Of a DNA stretch of 64,000 nt, positions 54,504-63,285 are shown one piece after another. The translations under genes and the position numbers were made by a program. The first letter of the stretch is position 1. Each line of letters begins with the position of its first letter. Origin of the DNA: Nitrobacter winogradskyi Nb-255 (lineage in GTDB: Bacteria > Pseudomonadota > Alphaproteobacteria > Rhizobiales > Xanthobacteraceae); NCBI RefSeq assembly GCF_000012725.1, contig NC_007406.1:3338094-3402093 (forward strand). The letters are read 5' to 3'. The notes under the pieces are model-generated. The model was given only the letters and a program-made list of their open reading frames with translations. It was not told the DNA's origin and did not search any database.

Positions 54504-56182
54504 GCAACTTCCTCCTCGAACGTCATTTGCCCGCGAATCATCTTGCCGAATTGCTGGGTGGCTTGCACCGTTTCCAGACCGCAGTAGAAGTTGATCGTGG
54601 TCTGCATATTGCGGTGACCGAGCAGGCGCTTCACGACCTCGTAGGCGCCGGGATTGTGTCGCAAGTAAATTGCTGCGGCCGCATGGCGAAACTGATGAAC
54701 GGTAAGCCGTAGACCCGCTACCTCTTCAATCCGGTCGGTAATCTGGCCGCTGAACATGCTGGCGGTCTTCGGGCCCCCGCTCACTCCGGGAAACAGGAAG
54801 TCAGAGTTCGCTCCGCGTATCAGATGCGGCCGATACTGATGGATGTATTCGTCGATCAGTGCTGTTAGCTCGTCGTCAAAAGTGAAGTCGAGGGAAACAC
54901 GGTTTTTCACATCATAGTGCGGAAAGCTCAGCCAAAATGGTGATTTAGGCCCGCCCGGCTTGATCAGATTCTGGTCCATCCTGATGGTGCCCAGATTGCC
55001 GAGGCGGATGGGCGCGAAACACAGGATCGAAATAGCGACCGCGATCTGGGCCGTGAGCGCCGCCTTGATCGGAGCGTAGGAGAGATTGGCACGGGCGTCG
55101 CGCATTAATTGCCCTGGCAAATTGACAACGCTTCTCCAGACACCCGGCGTCAGCACCTTTCGGACAACCGCCAGGTTCTTTTCCGTCAAGCCGCCTTGCC
55201 GATGCTCTTCAAGAGCGGCGCGGTAGTCCTCCAGGCGATCGATCGCCTCTTGATCCAGACGCAAATAGCGCGCCAGTCCGAGTAACTTAGACGCCAACTC
55301 GATGGTGAAGATTTTTGGCTCATCGCCGTTATCACGCCAATAGGCGTCGAGGACGGGCCCGGCCACATCGGGATGCACGAGGGCCGCAAGCGAATTCAGT
55401 CGTCCAATGGGGGTGCCGATCCTGACCGCCTTTCGCGCCACTGCCCACAGTTCGGCCCTGCGGGTTTTGATGGTGGATGCGCTGCAGGGACGATAACGCT
55501 TGCCGTTCGTCCCTTTGCGGATCTTCTGGAGACTGGCGAGGTAAGCGTCGATATCTTTTTGAAGGTTCGGGGGAAAGTCGTTCCAACCGGGCCCGTCCGC
55601 CGATTGCAGGGCTGGCTCGGCAAGCTTCCGCTGTGGCCAGACCGCGCTGTGACCGACACACACATTCCAGGCGCGGGCTATTGAGCGACGGGCGGCGAGA
55701 TTCGTGGAGAGTGATGTCGTCTGACTTCGATAGACAAAATAGGCATCGAGTGTCGCATCATCGACAGCCGCAGGCTCGATACCGCAACCGGAGCAGTAGC
55801 GCATCAGGCCAGAAAGGCGCCTTTTGCAGCCAGAGTCATCGATGCTCTCGCGCAAGGTAGCCCAGGCGGCCACGAACGGCACACCGCGTGGTGCCACATC
55901 ACGCTCATTGCAGAACCAGCAAAGTGCCGCTTTGACATTCGACTTTTGATTGGCGAGCGTCTTGGCGTTGGCGCCCACTGCCGCGTGATGAAGGCGCCCA
56001 ACGTTAAACCGCGCCGACGTCCAGCGAGCCGGCAGAGTTTCCATCGGTTTGTCGAGCGCCTTGCCAATCTGGCGCAACGCTGATGCCCACTGAGACCGCT
56101 TCTGCGGTGACAGGTCCGTCGACTGTTCGATCGCAGAGAGCGCGTCGGCAAATGAGGGTTCGAGGAGGGACGGTTTGGCCAC
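54500..56182 (-). CDS. Tyrosine recombinase, large upstream member of pair
   Basis: A 560-residue recombinase, larger than a normal integrase because of a long N-terminal part (about 330 residues), with SAM-like helices such as ALRQIGKALDKPMETLPARW. The catalytic domain shows FAPIRLGNLGTIRMDQNLIK, LTVHQFRHAAAAIYLRHNPG, and LLGHRNMQTTINFYCGLETV with the active tyrosine. It is followed by the second recombinase and preceded, 219 bases upstream, by the AlpA-like gene. Confidence 0.88.
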   Translation of the reverse strand: MAKPSLLEPSFADALSAIEQSTDLSPQKRSQWASALRQIGKALDKPMETLPARWTSARFNVGRLHHAAVGANAKTLANQKSNVKAALCWFCNERDVAPRGVPFVAAWATLRESIDDSGCKRRLSGLMRYCSGCGIEPAAVDDATLDAYFVYRSQTTSLSTNLAARRSIARAWNVCVGHSAVWPQRKLAEPALQSADGPGWNDFPPNLQKDIDAYLASLQKIRKGTNGKRYRPCSASTIKTRRAELWAVARKAVRIGTPIGRLNSLAALVHPDVAGPVLDAYWRDNGDEPKIFTIELASKLLGLARYLRLDQEAIDRLEDYRAALEEHRQGGLTEKNLAVVRKVLTPGVWRSVVNLPGQLMRDARANLSYAPIKAALTAQIAVAISILCFAPIRLGNLGTIRMDQNLIKPGGPKSPFWLSFPHYDVKNRVSLDFTFDDELTALIDEYIHQYRPHLIRGANSDFLFPGVSGGPKTASMFSGQITDRIEEVAGLRLTVHQFRHAAAAIYLRHNPGAYEVVKRLLGHRNMQTTINFYCGLETVQATQQFGKMIRGQMTFEEEVA

Positions 56183-56401
56183 GTTGGGAAGGCGTCCTTG
56201 GCGCCGATGGTGGACTGGGATAGCTGCAGATGTATCTAAGTGTAATTTGGGAAATTGTAAATAGTATAATGGCTATATGTACTTAGTAGAATATTCCCAA
56301 TACATGACGTTGCTTATATATCTCGGTGTATACTGGTGTATTGCGAGTTATTTGTATTTGATCGCAAAGGGGCGCCCGCCCCATTTTGCGTCGATCGTCT
56401 T

Positions 56402-56590
56402 TTACGGCCTGCGTATCGGGAAATAGCGGACGGACCGACCGAATCTCACAAACGACGGACCGTCGCCGCGCTTGCGGGCCTTGGCGAGCCACGACAGGCT
56501 GACCTTCTGCGCCTTCGCAAACTCCTTAGGCGTCAGCATGCCTTCCGCGGTCGGGGTGTTTCGAGACGATTTTGGCGACTGCAAATCCAT
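56402..56590 (-). CDS. AlpA/excisionase-like HTH protein
   Basis: A 62-residue protein with one winged or MerR-like HTH: MLTPKEFAKAQKVSLSWLAK, then GDGPSFVRFGRSVRYF, the AlpA/HTH_17 pattern. It probably controls excision or recombinase expression of the neighbouring element. The start at 56590 is chosen because the residues before it look foreign. Confidence 0.72.
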   Translation of the reverse strand: MDLQSPKSSRNTPTAEGMLTPKEFAKAQKVSLSWLAKARKRGDGPSFVRFGRSVRYFPIRRP

Positions 56591-56682
56591 GACGGCAACC
56601 TCTCTGGTTAGGGCTGCCAGACATCGCTCCGGCAACCGTTACACCGTGGAGGTACCCCGGACTTCGACGTCCGTCGCATGCT

Positions 56683-57468
56683 TCAGTCTGAAACTGGAGT
56701 AGTCTTGTTGGCACGCCCACGATTGCCTGCTCGGCGATCGTTCAGGACTTTAATGTCCTGCGGTCGAATCTTGCGAGGCGGCGGGGGGAGCGGCGCGACA
56801 TTGATGTCGCTTGGAATCCGCCAGTGCGTGTCGGCGTCAAGCGCGGGCTCTGAGTGCGGATCTTCTCTCTTTGCGCGGCCGAGACGCTCGAACTCTTGAG
56901 CGACGGCCAACACCAGATCAGGCATTAATAGCGCCATCTGAAACGGCAAAAACTGAGTTGGGTTCAGCCTTGGAGGGCTTTCGCTAAATCTGGTGCACAC
57001 TTCTGCACAAACCAGGGTGGCCGCCGTCACCAGGTGCGCCACGTCCTTGTAGTCGCTCCAAAGTTTCCAGAGATTGGTCTCGCTGGTGCCCCGGCTCTTT
57101 GCGTTGGCTTCAACCAGCGAAATGGCCTTTCCTATGCTGGGCCCGCCACGCCGCTCCTGGTGCTGACCATCGATCAAGTCGCAGTACAAATGAAAGATGT
57201 CAGTGACCTTCAGCCAATTGCCCTGGATTCGGGGAAGCCTTTCGGGAACGGGTGGCTGCCCCGGTCCTTCGTAGTTCGGCCAACTGCGAAGCAGGTTCAC
57301 GAGGCCGTGGCGCTCTGCCTCATCGTTCGGGTGGCACATGTAGCCCAAGAGCGGGATCGCCTGGCGGGGCCACATCACGACCGTCTCGTTGAGACGGGCT
57401 GCGAAAAGAGTTTCAAGATCGAGGATTTCGATCGGTCTCGGGAACGACGGGATGTCCATGACGCGCAT
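56683..57468 (-). CDS. Unknown protein of the recombinase module
   Basis: A 261-residue protein with no domain I recognise. It has a mainly helical first half (DLETLFAARLNETVVMWPRQ, then GNWLKVTDIFHLYCDLID). A middle with HLVTAATLVCAEVCTRFSES and a basic tail (KVLNDRRAGNRGRANKTT) follow. The start with GAGG upstream is the ATG at 57468; the open frame extends to 57561. The ends of the open frame lie in a 16-base inverted repeat (56690-56705 and 57540-57555). Confidence 0.6.
   Translation of the reverse strand: MRVMDIPSFPRPIEILDLETLFAARLNETVVMWPRQAIPLLGYMCHPNDEAERHGLVNLLRSWPNYEGPGQPPVPERLPRIQGNWLKVTDIFHLYCDLIDGQHQERRGGPSIGKAISLVEANAKSRGTSETNLWKLWSDYKDVAHLVTAATLVCAEVCTRFSESPPRLNPTQFLPFQMALLMPDLVLAVAQEFERLGRAKREDPHSEPALDADTHWRIPSDINVAPLPPPPRKIRPQDIKVLNDRRAGNRGRANKTTPVSD
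56690..56705. repeat. 16-base inverted repeat, left arm
   Basis: GAAACTGGAGTAGTCT is the exact inverse of 57540-57555. The left arm lies in the last codons of the unknown gene. The two arms are 834 bases apart. Confidence 0.85.
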
Positions 57469-57539
57469 GTCGAGACCTCGGAATCGATCTTGATTGGTAC
57501 CGTCTGAGCGAATCGGGCGTCGCCCTCCGCGTGCTTCCG

Positions 57540-57555
57540 AGACTACTCCAGTTTC
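57540..57555. repeat. 16-base inverted repeat, right arm
   Basis: AGACTACTCCAGTTTC, the exact inverse of 56690-56705. It lies just upstream of the unknown gene's likely start. The pair could be recombination or regulator sites. Confidence 0.85.
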
Positions 57556-57651
57556 CAGCAATTGCGGCAGTCGGGCTTGTTTGCCCTGTTACGCACCGTC
57601 AACCGCGGCCCCGTCCAAAGGCCGCGCGAAGCTTGACGGATACCCATAGGA

Positions 57652-57858
57652 ATGAGTCGGAAGCGCGGTTCGACTGTAGCAATAGAGATCGTCGCTAATG
57701 ACGATCCTCGCATTGTTGCGGACACCCTTCCGCGCGAGCCATCGAGCTACCCGGAAGTTATTGACGATTGGACTGCAACTCCTCCGGTGACGGAGCGAGA
57801 GCTCGATATCATCGAGACCTACCTTGGCCAGCTGATCGGGGACATGCTGAAAGGTTGA
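57652..57858 (+). CDS. Small acidic protein before serine recombinase
   Basis: A 68-residue acidic protein: AIEIVANDDPRIVADTLPRE, then TERELDIIETYLGQLIGDML. No domain is recognised. It lies 46 bases before the serine recombinase on the same strand, so it is probably its partner or regulator. GGAATG is near the ATG. Confidence 0.55.
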   Translation: MSRKRGSTVAIEIVANDDPRIVADTLPREPSSYPEVIDDWTATPPVTERELDIIETYLGQLIGDMLKG

Positions 57859-57904
57859 GCCATATTGCTCGGACGCCTTGGCGGTGCGTCTCTGGGGTGC
57901 AACA

Positions 57905-59590
57905 ATGGCAGCTTCAGAAATTGGTATTTCCATGAGCGTTCACAAAGCCGCGCAGACGCTGCCATCGATGCATCGGGCAGCTCTTTACATGCGAGTTTCG
58001 ACAGGGCGGCAGGCTGAGCACGATTTGTCGATTCCCGACCAGCGCCATCAACTGCAATCCTGGTGTCGCGCTCACGGCTATGAGCCTGCAGCAGAGTTTG
58101 TCGAAGCCGGCGCTTCTGCGACCGACGATCGGCGTCCGATCTTTCAGCAAATGATCGAGCGGGCCTGCGATGGAGAAAACGCCTTCGACGTCATCATTGT
58201 ACACAGTTACAGCCGCTTCTTCCGTGAAGCATTCGAACAGGAATTCTATCTGCGGAAGCTGGCTCGGCACAAGGTTAGGGTGGTCTCGATCACCCAACCA
58301 GTCGGCGATGAGAACGAGCCAGTCCACGCCATGATGCGCAAGGTGATTGCGCTGTTCGATGAATATCAGTCACGAGAGAACGCGAAGCACGTCATCCGTT
58401 CGATGAAGGAAAATGCTCGGCAGGGCTTCTGGAACGGCGCCACGGCTCCGTTGGGTTACAAGCTCGTCGAAGCGGAAAAGCGTGGCACCAAAATCAAGAA
58501 GAAACTGGATGTCGATGCCGTCGAAGCGGAGTACGTCCGCCTCATCTACAAGCTCTATCTTTACGGAGACGGGACTTCGGGTGCCCTTGGCATCAAGGAA
58601 GTTGTCAAATGGCTCAATCGCAATGGTTATCGAACTCGCCGGGGCCAGACTTTTGGGGTCGCCGGCGTCCACAAGGTTCTCACCAACACGGTCTACATCG
58701 GCGAATGGCAGTTCAATGTAACCTCCTCTCGAACCCGGCAGCGAAAGCCGGATACTGAGATCGTCAAGATAGCTGTTCCTGCCATCATCGAGCCGCACGT
58801 TTTCGAACAGGTGCAAGCGCAGCTTCGAGCTCGAAGCCCGCGAGTTGTGGCTCCTCGGCTCACCACCGGACCCATTCTGCTCACAGGACTGGCGGTGTGT
58901 GCCACCTGTGCAGGCGCGATGACGCTTCGCACCGGGACATCATCGACCGGCGCAGTTCATCGCTATTACACCTGCTCGACCTGTGCCCGAAAAGGAAAGT
59001 CCGTGTGTAAGGGTCGCTCGATCCCGATGGACAAGCTGGATGGCCTTGTCACCGAACATCTTGTCGAGCGCCTGCTCCAGCCGGAACGTCTTGCGGTGAT
59101 GCTGTCCTCCCTGAAGGCCCGACGCGCTGCAAAAGCCGAGAGCGAGAACAAGCGCATCATGGCGCTTCAGCGCGAGGTATCGGAAGCAGACGAGCGACTC
59201 AAGCGCCTCTACCGGCTTGTCGAAGACGGCGTTACCGATCTCGATGAGGTCTTGCAGGGCCGACTGAGCCAACTAAAAGCGGATCGAGACCGCGCAAGGG
59301 CGGCACTTGAAGCAACAACATCTCGGCATAGAGCTGATATCCGCATTGACCCGGCACTTATCGAAAGCTTTGGCCGGACCATGCGAGAAAACCTGACGAC
59401 TGGCTCGACGCCATTCCGAAAAGCCTACCTTCGCACATTAATCGACGTCATTGAGGTTGACGACGCGCAAATCCGCATCAAGGGCAGTAAGGATGTGCTG
59501 GAACAGGCAGTTCTCGCCAGTCAAACGGGGCCGGAACTGCGTTCGCAGATGAGTACCAAGTGGCGCACCCGACACGATTCGAACGTGTGA
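57905..59590 (+). CDS. Large serine recombinase
   Basis: A 561-residue site-specific recombinase of the large serine type. The catalytic serine is in ALYMRVSTGRQAEHDLSIPD. Active-site arginines are in GASATDDRRPIFQQMIERAC and VHSYSRFFREAFEQEF. The recombinase domain is KENARQGFWNGATAPLGYKL, and a zinc ribbon has CATCAGAMTLRTG and YYTCSTCARKGKSVC. A coiled coil (LQREVSEADERLKRLYRLVE) follows. The last 10 codons (WRTRHDSNV then stop) lie inside the 3' end of tRNA-Arg(CCG). ATG at 57905 or 57932 is possible; the longer frame from 57878 is less likely. It is homologous to the broken copy at 30430-31209. Confidence 0.9.
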   Translation: MAASEIGISMSVHKAAQTLPSMHRAALYMRVSTGRQAEHDLSIPDQRHQLQSWCRAHGYEPAAEFVEAGASATDDRRPIFQQMIERACDGENAFDVIIVHSYSRFFREAFEQEFYLRKLARHKVRVVSITQPVGDENEPVHAMMRKVIALFDEYQSRENAKHVIRSMKENARQGFWNGATAPLGYKLVEAEKRGTKIKKKLDVDAVEAEYVRLIYKLYLYGDGTSGALGIKEVVKWLNRNGYRTRRGQTFGVAGVHKVLTNTVYIGEWQFNVTSSRTRQRKPDTEIVKIAVPAIIEPHVFEQVQAQLRARSPRVVAPRLTTGPILLTGLAVCATCAGAMTLRTGTSSTGAVHRYYTCSTCARKGKSVCKGRSIPMDKLDGLVTEHLVERLLQPERLAVMLSSLKARRAAKAESENKRIMALQREVSEADERLKRLYRLVEDGVTDLDEVLQGRLSQLKADRDRARAALEATTSRHRADIRIDPALIESFGRTMRENLTTGSTPFRKAYLRTLIDVIEVDDAQIRIKGSKDVLEQAVLASQTGPELRSQMSTKWRTRHDSNV

Positions 59591-59637
59591 CCTTTGCCTT
59601 CGGAGGGCAACGCTCTATCCAGCTGAGCTACGGGTGC
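59561..59637 (-). tRNA. tRNA-Arg (anticodon CCG)
   Basis: A complete 77-base tRNA on the minus strand: acceptor GCACCCG (complement of 59631-59637) pairs with CGGGTGC, and the anticodon loop CTCCGAA reads CCG. The T-loop GTTCGAATC is present and CCA is encoded (59561-59563). Its 3' half overlaps the end of the serine recombinase gene by 30 bases. Its 3' end points to the accessory DNA. Confidence 0.95.
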
Positions 59638-59754
59638 ATCTGCGCAGTGCTTACGCGAGGTTCCTACGATTTTGAAGGGCTGGGACGCCCCATCGGGCAA
59701 AGCCCTTGTAACTAAGTCCTCTTTTCGGTCTCCTTCTCCGCGTCCGCGGGATCG

Positions 59755-59800
59755 GCATCTGCCCTCGGAAGGCGACGCTCTATCCAGCTGGCCACGGTAG
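59755..59800 (-). pseudogene. Degenerate tRNA-Arg fragment
   Basis: The stretch at 59761-59797 closely resembles the D-arm to anticodon region of tRNA-Arg(CCG), with CAGCTGGATAGAGCG intact. The anticodon stem (GCCTTCCGAGGGC) is altered and acceptor pairing is lost. It is probably a decayed duplicate left by an earlier integration or recombination. Confidence 0.6.
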
Positions 59801-60171
59801 CTGAAGCATCTCATCTAGCCGATTGACGCGACATCGGCAACGTCTCCTGAATTGTACATCAGGCTCATAACCTATTGATCTTGATTGAGGTGTGGGTTTC
59901 GAAGCGTTTTAGACGGGAGGCTTTGATGGGTGATTCGTTCCTGCTGAGCGAGCGCCGGACGACGCGGCGCACCGCATAAGGTCACCGTTGATTGCGCCGT
60001 CATGGGCCTTCTCCGCATATCCATTAATTAAGGAAGCGCCGTATACAGGTCCCGGGAAAACTGCCTTGCCGGCGCGGCCAAACTGCCGCGGTCAGGGCAC
60101 CGTTCTCTGAGAATGGCCGCGGCCTCTCCAAACACCGCCGGGATGATGGACCCCCTCCCCGGCGCAACAGG
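59801..60171. other. Stretch with no supported gene
   Basis: About 370 bases between the tRNA fragment and the HD-GYP gene. A short frame at 59925-59979 (MGDSFLLSERRTTRRTA) ends quickly and may be a transposase remnant, but it is too short to call. Confidence 0.4.
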
Positions 60172-61260
60172 TCAGCAGCCCAGCGCCACCGGACGAAACG
60201 CCTGCAGCAAATGCTGATCGATCTTGCCGCCCATTTCCTCCATGGTCGCAAATGATTCAGCGTGCGTTAAGGGAAGACGATAGGCTCGTTTCTCGACCAG
60301 CGCGGCATGAATGTCCACGATCGTGGTGAGGCGCACGATGTCGCTGATCTCCTCGCCATGCAGACCATCCGGATAGCCCGAGCCATCGAGCATCTCATGA
60401 TGGTGCAGAACAACGTCGAGCATTTCGGACGGAAAGCCGCCCTGCCTCAGGAGAGCGTCGTAGCCAAGTCGCGCATGCCGGCGAGTTTCATCCTTCTCCT
60501 CATTGTCGAGCCTGCCTGGCTTGTCGAGAATTGTGACGGGAACGAAGGCCTTCCCCACATCATGAAGCAAGGCGGCGCGCGCAAGCCGGCGCTGGTCGTC
60601 CTCTCGCATTCCGAGATGCTGCGCGAAGGCGGCGGCGAAGCCCGTCACGAACAGGCAGTGACGATAGGTATGAGTATGGTGCCGTCCGACGGTGGCGAGC
60701 CAGTCACGCAACGAGGAGAGTTTGATCGCCGTCAGAATTTCCTGCTCCGCCTCCATGACATCGCTGAAGGAGAGCGGAACGCCGGCAGGAAGACTCTCGA
60801 ATATCTTCACCAGTACGGCATGCGCCGCGGCAATGCCCCGATTCAGAGCGTTGGTGCTTGCTATGCTGCCGTCGTGGTCGTCGGGAAATACGGAGCGGAC
60901 GCGCTGCAGTACGGCTTGCGCGTCCAACGGGCGCAAGATGACATCGGTGGCGCCGAGCGCCCATGCCTGCATCGATCCGTGGTGAAAGGCATCAGCCAGA
61001 ACGAACAACCGAGGTATCGATCCATAGTCCTCGGCGGAGAGCTTGCCGCGCACCTGCAGAACACTTTCAGGCGAGCGCAGATTGATATCGACGACGATAC
61101 CCGCGAATCGCCCCGCCGGACGGTCCGGAATGCCGGAGGTCAGGGTGGTATCAACGTCGGCTACGCCTTGCAGAATAGCGCAGAGATCGCTGCTTCGGTC
61201 GATCCGGTCGGACGCCAGAAGCAAACGGCGCTTTTTGCGCGATCCGGTCGTAGGCGTCAT
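60172..61260 (-). CDS. Response-regulator-like protein with HD-GYP domain
   Basis: A 362-residue protein. The N-terminal part (about 1-125) has a receiver fold: KRRLLLASDRI, GIVVDINLRSPESV, and LADAFHHGSMQAWALGATD. The phosphorylated position is probably the D of GIVVDINL. The C-terminal HD-GYP domain hydrolyses cyclic-di-GMP: HTHTYRHCLFVTGFAAAFAQ, ALLHDVGKAFVPVTILDKPG and LHHHEMLDGSGYPDGLHGEE, all metal ligands visible. No cognate kinase is adjacent. Confidence 0.88.
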   Translation of the reverse strand: MTPTTGSRKKRRLLLASDRIDRSSDLCAILQGVADVDTTLTSGIPDRPAGRFAGIVVDINLRSPESVLQVRGKLSAEDYGSIPRLFVLADAFHHGSMQAWALGATDVILRPLDAQAVLQRVRSVFPDDHDGSIASTNALNRGIAAAHAVLVKIFESLPAGVPLSFSDVMEAEQEILTAIKLSSLRDWLATVGRHHTHTYRHCLFVTGFAAAFAQHLGMREDDQRRLARAALLHDVGKAFVPVTILDKPGRLDNEEKDETRRHARLGYDALLRQGGFPSEMLDVVLHHHEMLDGSGYPDGLHGEEISDIVRLTTIVDIHAALVEKRAYRLPLTHAESFATMEEMGGKIDQHLLQAFRPVALGC

Positions 61261-61590
61261 TGGTCCTCATGGATGTCAGTTTGGCGCTTTGGGGACTTTA
61301 GCCGATAAGTAGATTCGCGAAGATTAAGAGGTAGTGTTAACGCTTGCGTAAGCCGATCGCCGACAGTTCAAGGGCAATAGACTGCATCGACCGGAGGGGA
61401 CCGGCACCGGCTCCACCGCCTGGCGAAAGTAACCGCGGTCACCTGGCCACCCTCGCGGAGGCGTGGAGGAACAGCGCGAATGTGTTACAACTTGGTGTTA
61501 GCGCTTCTCGCAAGCGGACGCTCTTCGCAAACAAAGGCGTTATTTTGTGTCGTCCGGAATTCCATTCTGTCATGCCAGGCAGGCGGCATC
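61261..61590. other. Divergent intergenic region
   Basis: 330 bases between the HD-GYP gene and the small secreted protein; it should hold both promoters. I see no clear operator. A frame from 61480 in the same phase as the next gene is rejected as its start. Confidence 0.5.
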
Positions 61591-61950
61591 ATGAAACAGC
61601 GGATATCAGTCTTTTGGTCGACATGCCTCGTTGCATTTTTCGCGGCCTGGGTCCCTCCGGGGCACGCGCAGCCGGCGGTCGCGGGACCGGCGTACTCGCC
61701 GCCCTTTACCGAAACGCTCTCAAACCATGTTCCGCTGGCTTTCGGCATGGATCCGATGACCGTCGCGAATGCGCTTGGCGAGACCCTGAACTACATGGGA
61801 GGCTCGCCCGGCAACGAGGTATTCCTGGCGCTGCTAAAGTACGGCGGCAGCAACCTCTTCAACCGCAAGGACCGCCTCTACCTGCAATTCCGCAGGGGAC
61901 GTCTCGTCGGCTGGAAGGCTGACTGGGGTCGTAACTGGATGTGGCGATGA
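61591..61950 (+). CDS. Secreted hypothetical protein
   Basis: A 119-residue protein with a signal peptide (VFWSTCLVAFFAAWVPPGHA). The mature part has VPLAFGMDPMTVANALGETL, then GGSNLFNRKDRLYLQFRRGR and a tryptophan-rich end WKADWGRNWMWR. The BLIP/SmpA-like pattern of one MTVANALG helix and a following strand is seen, but I cannot assign a function. The ATG at 61591 follows GGCGG. Confidence 0.6.
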   Translation: MKQRISVFWSTCLVAFFAAWVPPGHAQPAVAGPAYSPPFTETLSNHVPLAFGMDPMTVANALGETLNYMGGSPGNEVFLALLKYGGSNLFNRKDRLYLQFRRGRLVGWKADWGRNWMWR

Positions 61951-62187
61951 CGATTATCGTCGTATCGTCGCGAAGAGAATAGTAACCTCGCACCCTGCCG
62001 ACAGGTCAATTGCGCGATCCGTTGATTTAGCGGCGCGCCGGCAACGCCAGCGCAGCTACCGAAAAGATTCGAAATGCGGGCGAGCCGCACCGGCTTATTC
62101 CCTTGTTTTACGAGGTCGCCTGGTTCCGCGGCGGCTATGGTTAACGGAAGGTATCCACCTCGCGGCCGGCACCCAAGCTCCCGCCGC

Positions 62188-62502
62188 TCAATCCCGCGCG
62201 TAGCCGATCAGCGGCGGTCGCGGCCGGAACAGCAGCATCAGAAGAATGCCCGCGACGCCGAGCACCGCGAAGGCCGGCTGATTCAAAGCCAGCTTGACGA
62301 GATCCCACATCCAGGGAGCCAAGGCTTCGATCTGGGTCCGAACCGCGTGCTGGCTGGCCTGATGAATATCGTTCCAGAATTCGCCGAGTTTGGTCAGCCG
62401 CAAGGCCTGATCGGCGATTGACCGGGCGCCGTCATAGATCAGAAAAATGAAACCGCCGGCCAGCAGCAGCAGCCCGATGAAACGAAGAATCGCACGGATC
62501 AT
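62188..62502 (-). CDS. Small conserved membrane protein
   Basis: A 104-residue protein with two membrane helices (FIGLLLLAGGFIFLIYDGAR, then AVLGVAGILLMLLFRPRPPL) and a soluble middle with LGEFWNDIHQASQHAV. Its position near rpsT is probably conserved in this family. Function unknown. Confidence 0.7.
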   Translation of the reverse strand: MIRAILRFIGLLLLAGGFIFLIYDGARSIADQALRLTKLGEFWNDIHQASQHAVRTQIEALAPWMWDLVKLALNQPAFAVLGVAGILLMLLFRPRPPLIGYARD

Positions 62503-62861
62503 GCCGTCACCTGCTCCCTATTCCCCATTCCCAAGCGGCCGCAAGTCGCCCTTATCCCCCAAAAACGCGAAATTCAATCTCGCCAGCGTCTCTTTCGAGG
62601 CTTTCGAGAAGGCCGTTTTCACCGCATCCGCCCACGGGGAGACGTTGACGCTCGAAAACAGGGGCTCTATAAGACCGCCGATGGCGGCGGGACGATCCTG
62701 CCGCCGCTGTTCTTTGAAAAAGACCCCTCGCGAGGCCGTGAATTCCGAGGTCGGCGTTTTCAGGAACACAGGAAAACACATTCAGGCCCACCCGCGCAAT
62801 CGAACGACCGGCCACCGGCTGGTATCTCGTGGCGGGCACCGCCGAAGGATTCGTTGAGACC
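62503..62861. other. Intergenic region before rpsT
   Basis: About 360 bases. A minus-strand frame of 87 codons (62518-62781) ends FAFLGDKGDLRPLGNGE and may be a gene, but I have no support for it. The region should hold the rpsT promoter. Confidence 0.4.
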
Positions 62862-63128
62862 ATGGCCAACACGACCTCCGCCAAGAAAGCGACACGCAAG
62901 ATTGCCCGCCGGACCGCCATCAACAGGTCGCGGCGCACCCTGATGCGCGGCACGGTCAGGATCGTCGAGGAAGCGATCGCGAAGGGCGATCGTGACGCCG
63001 CGATCCAGGCGATGAAGCGCGCGGAACCGGAATTGATGCGAGCCGGCCAGCAGAACATCATTCACAAGAATAATGCGAGCCGCAAGGTTTCCCGGCTGAC
63101 GCATCGAATCGCCAAGCTCGCACAATGA
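62862..63128 (+). CDS. rpsT: 30S ribosomal protein S20
   Basis: An 88-residue protein of the small ribosomal subunit: [20 protein letters not shown], then [20 protein letters not shown] and [20 protein letters not shown]. The start is the ATG at 62862; an in-frame frame to 62829 adds foreign residues. In this family rpsT lies just before dnaA, which would fall outside the window. Confidence 0.96.
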   Translation: MANTTSAKKATRKIARRTAINRSRRTLMRGTVRIVEEAIAKGDRDAAIQAMKRAEPELMRAGQQNIIHKNNASRKVSRLTHRIAKLAQ

Positions 63129-63161
63129 GCTGATCAAGACACTTGGCGTCGCCATTCCCAG

Positions 63162-63194
63162 AAGGCCCGGCCGAGCGCCGGGCCTTTATTTTTT
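63162..63194 (+). terminator. rpsT rho-independent terminator
   Basis: A 10-base stem (AAGGCCCGGC, 63162-63171, with 63177-63186) has a 5-base loop and is followed by TTTATTTTTT. It lies 33 bases after the rpsT stop. Confidence 0.88.
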
Positions 63195-63285
63195 GCGCGG
63201 CCGGACCCGAATCCGGCGCCCGCCGGATAGAGCACTTCTCGACGAAGAGAACGACCTGTTCGCCGCACGAAAGATCAACCAGAAT

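Noticed and set aside
59521..59814. Minus-strand protein across the tRNA
   Set aside because: The frame is formed by the tRNA-Arg and its decayed copy; its LDRALPSEG-type residues are tRNA-derived.
62518..62781. Minus-strand gene of 87 codons before rpsT
   Set aside because: It covers the expected rpsT promoter and shows no known motif; left open.
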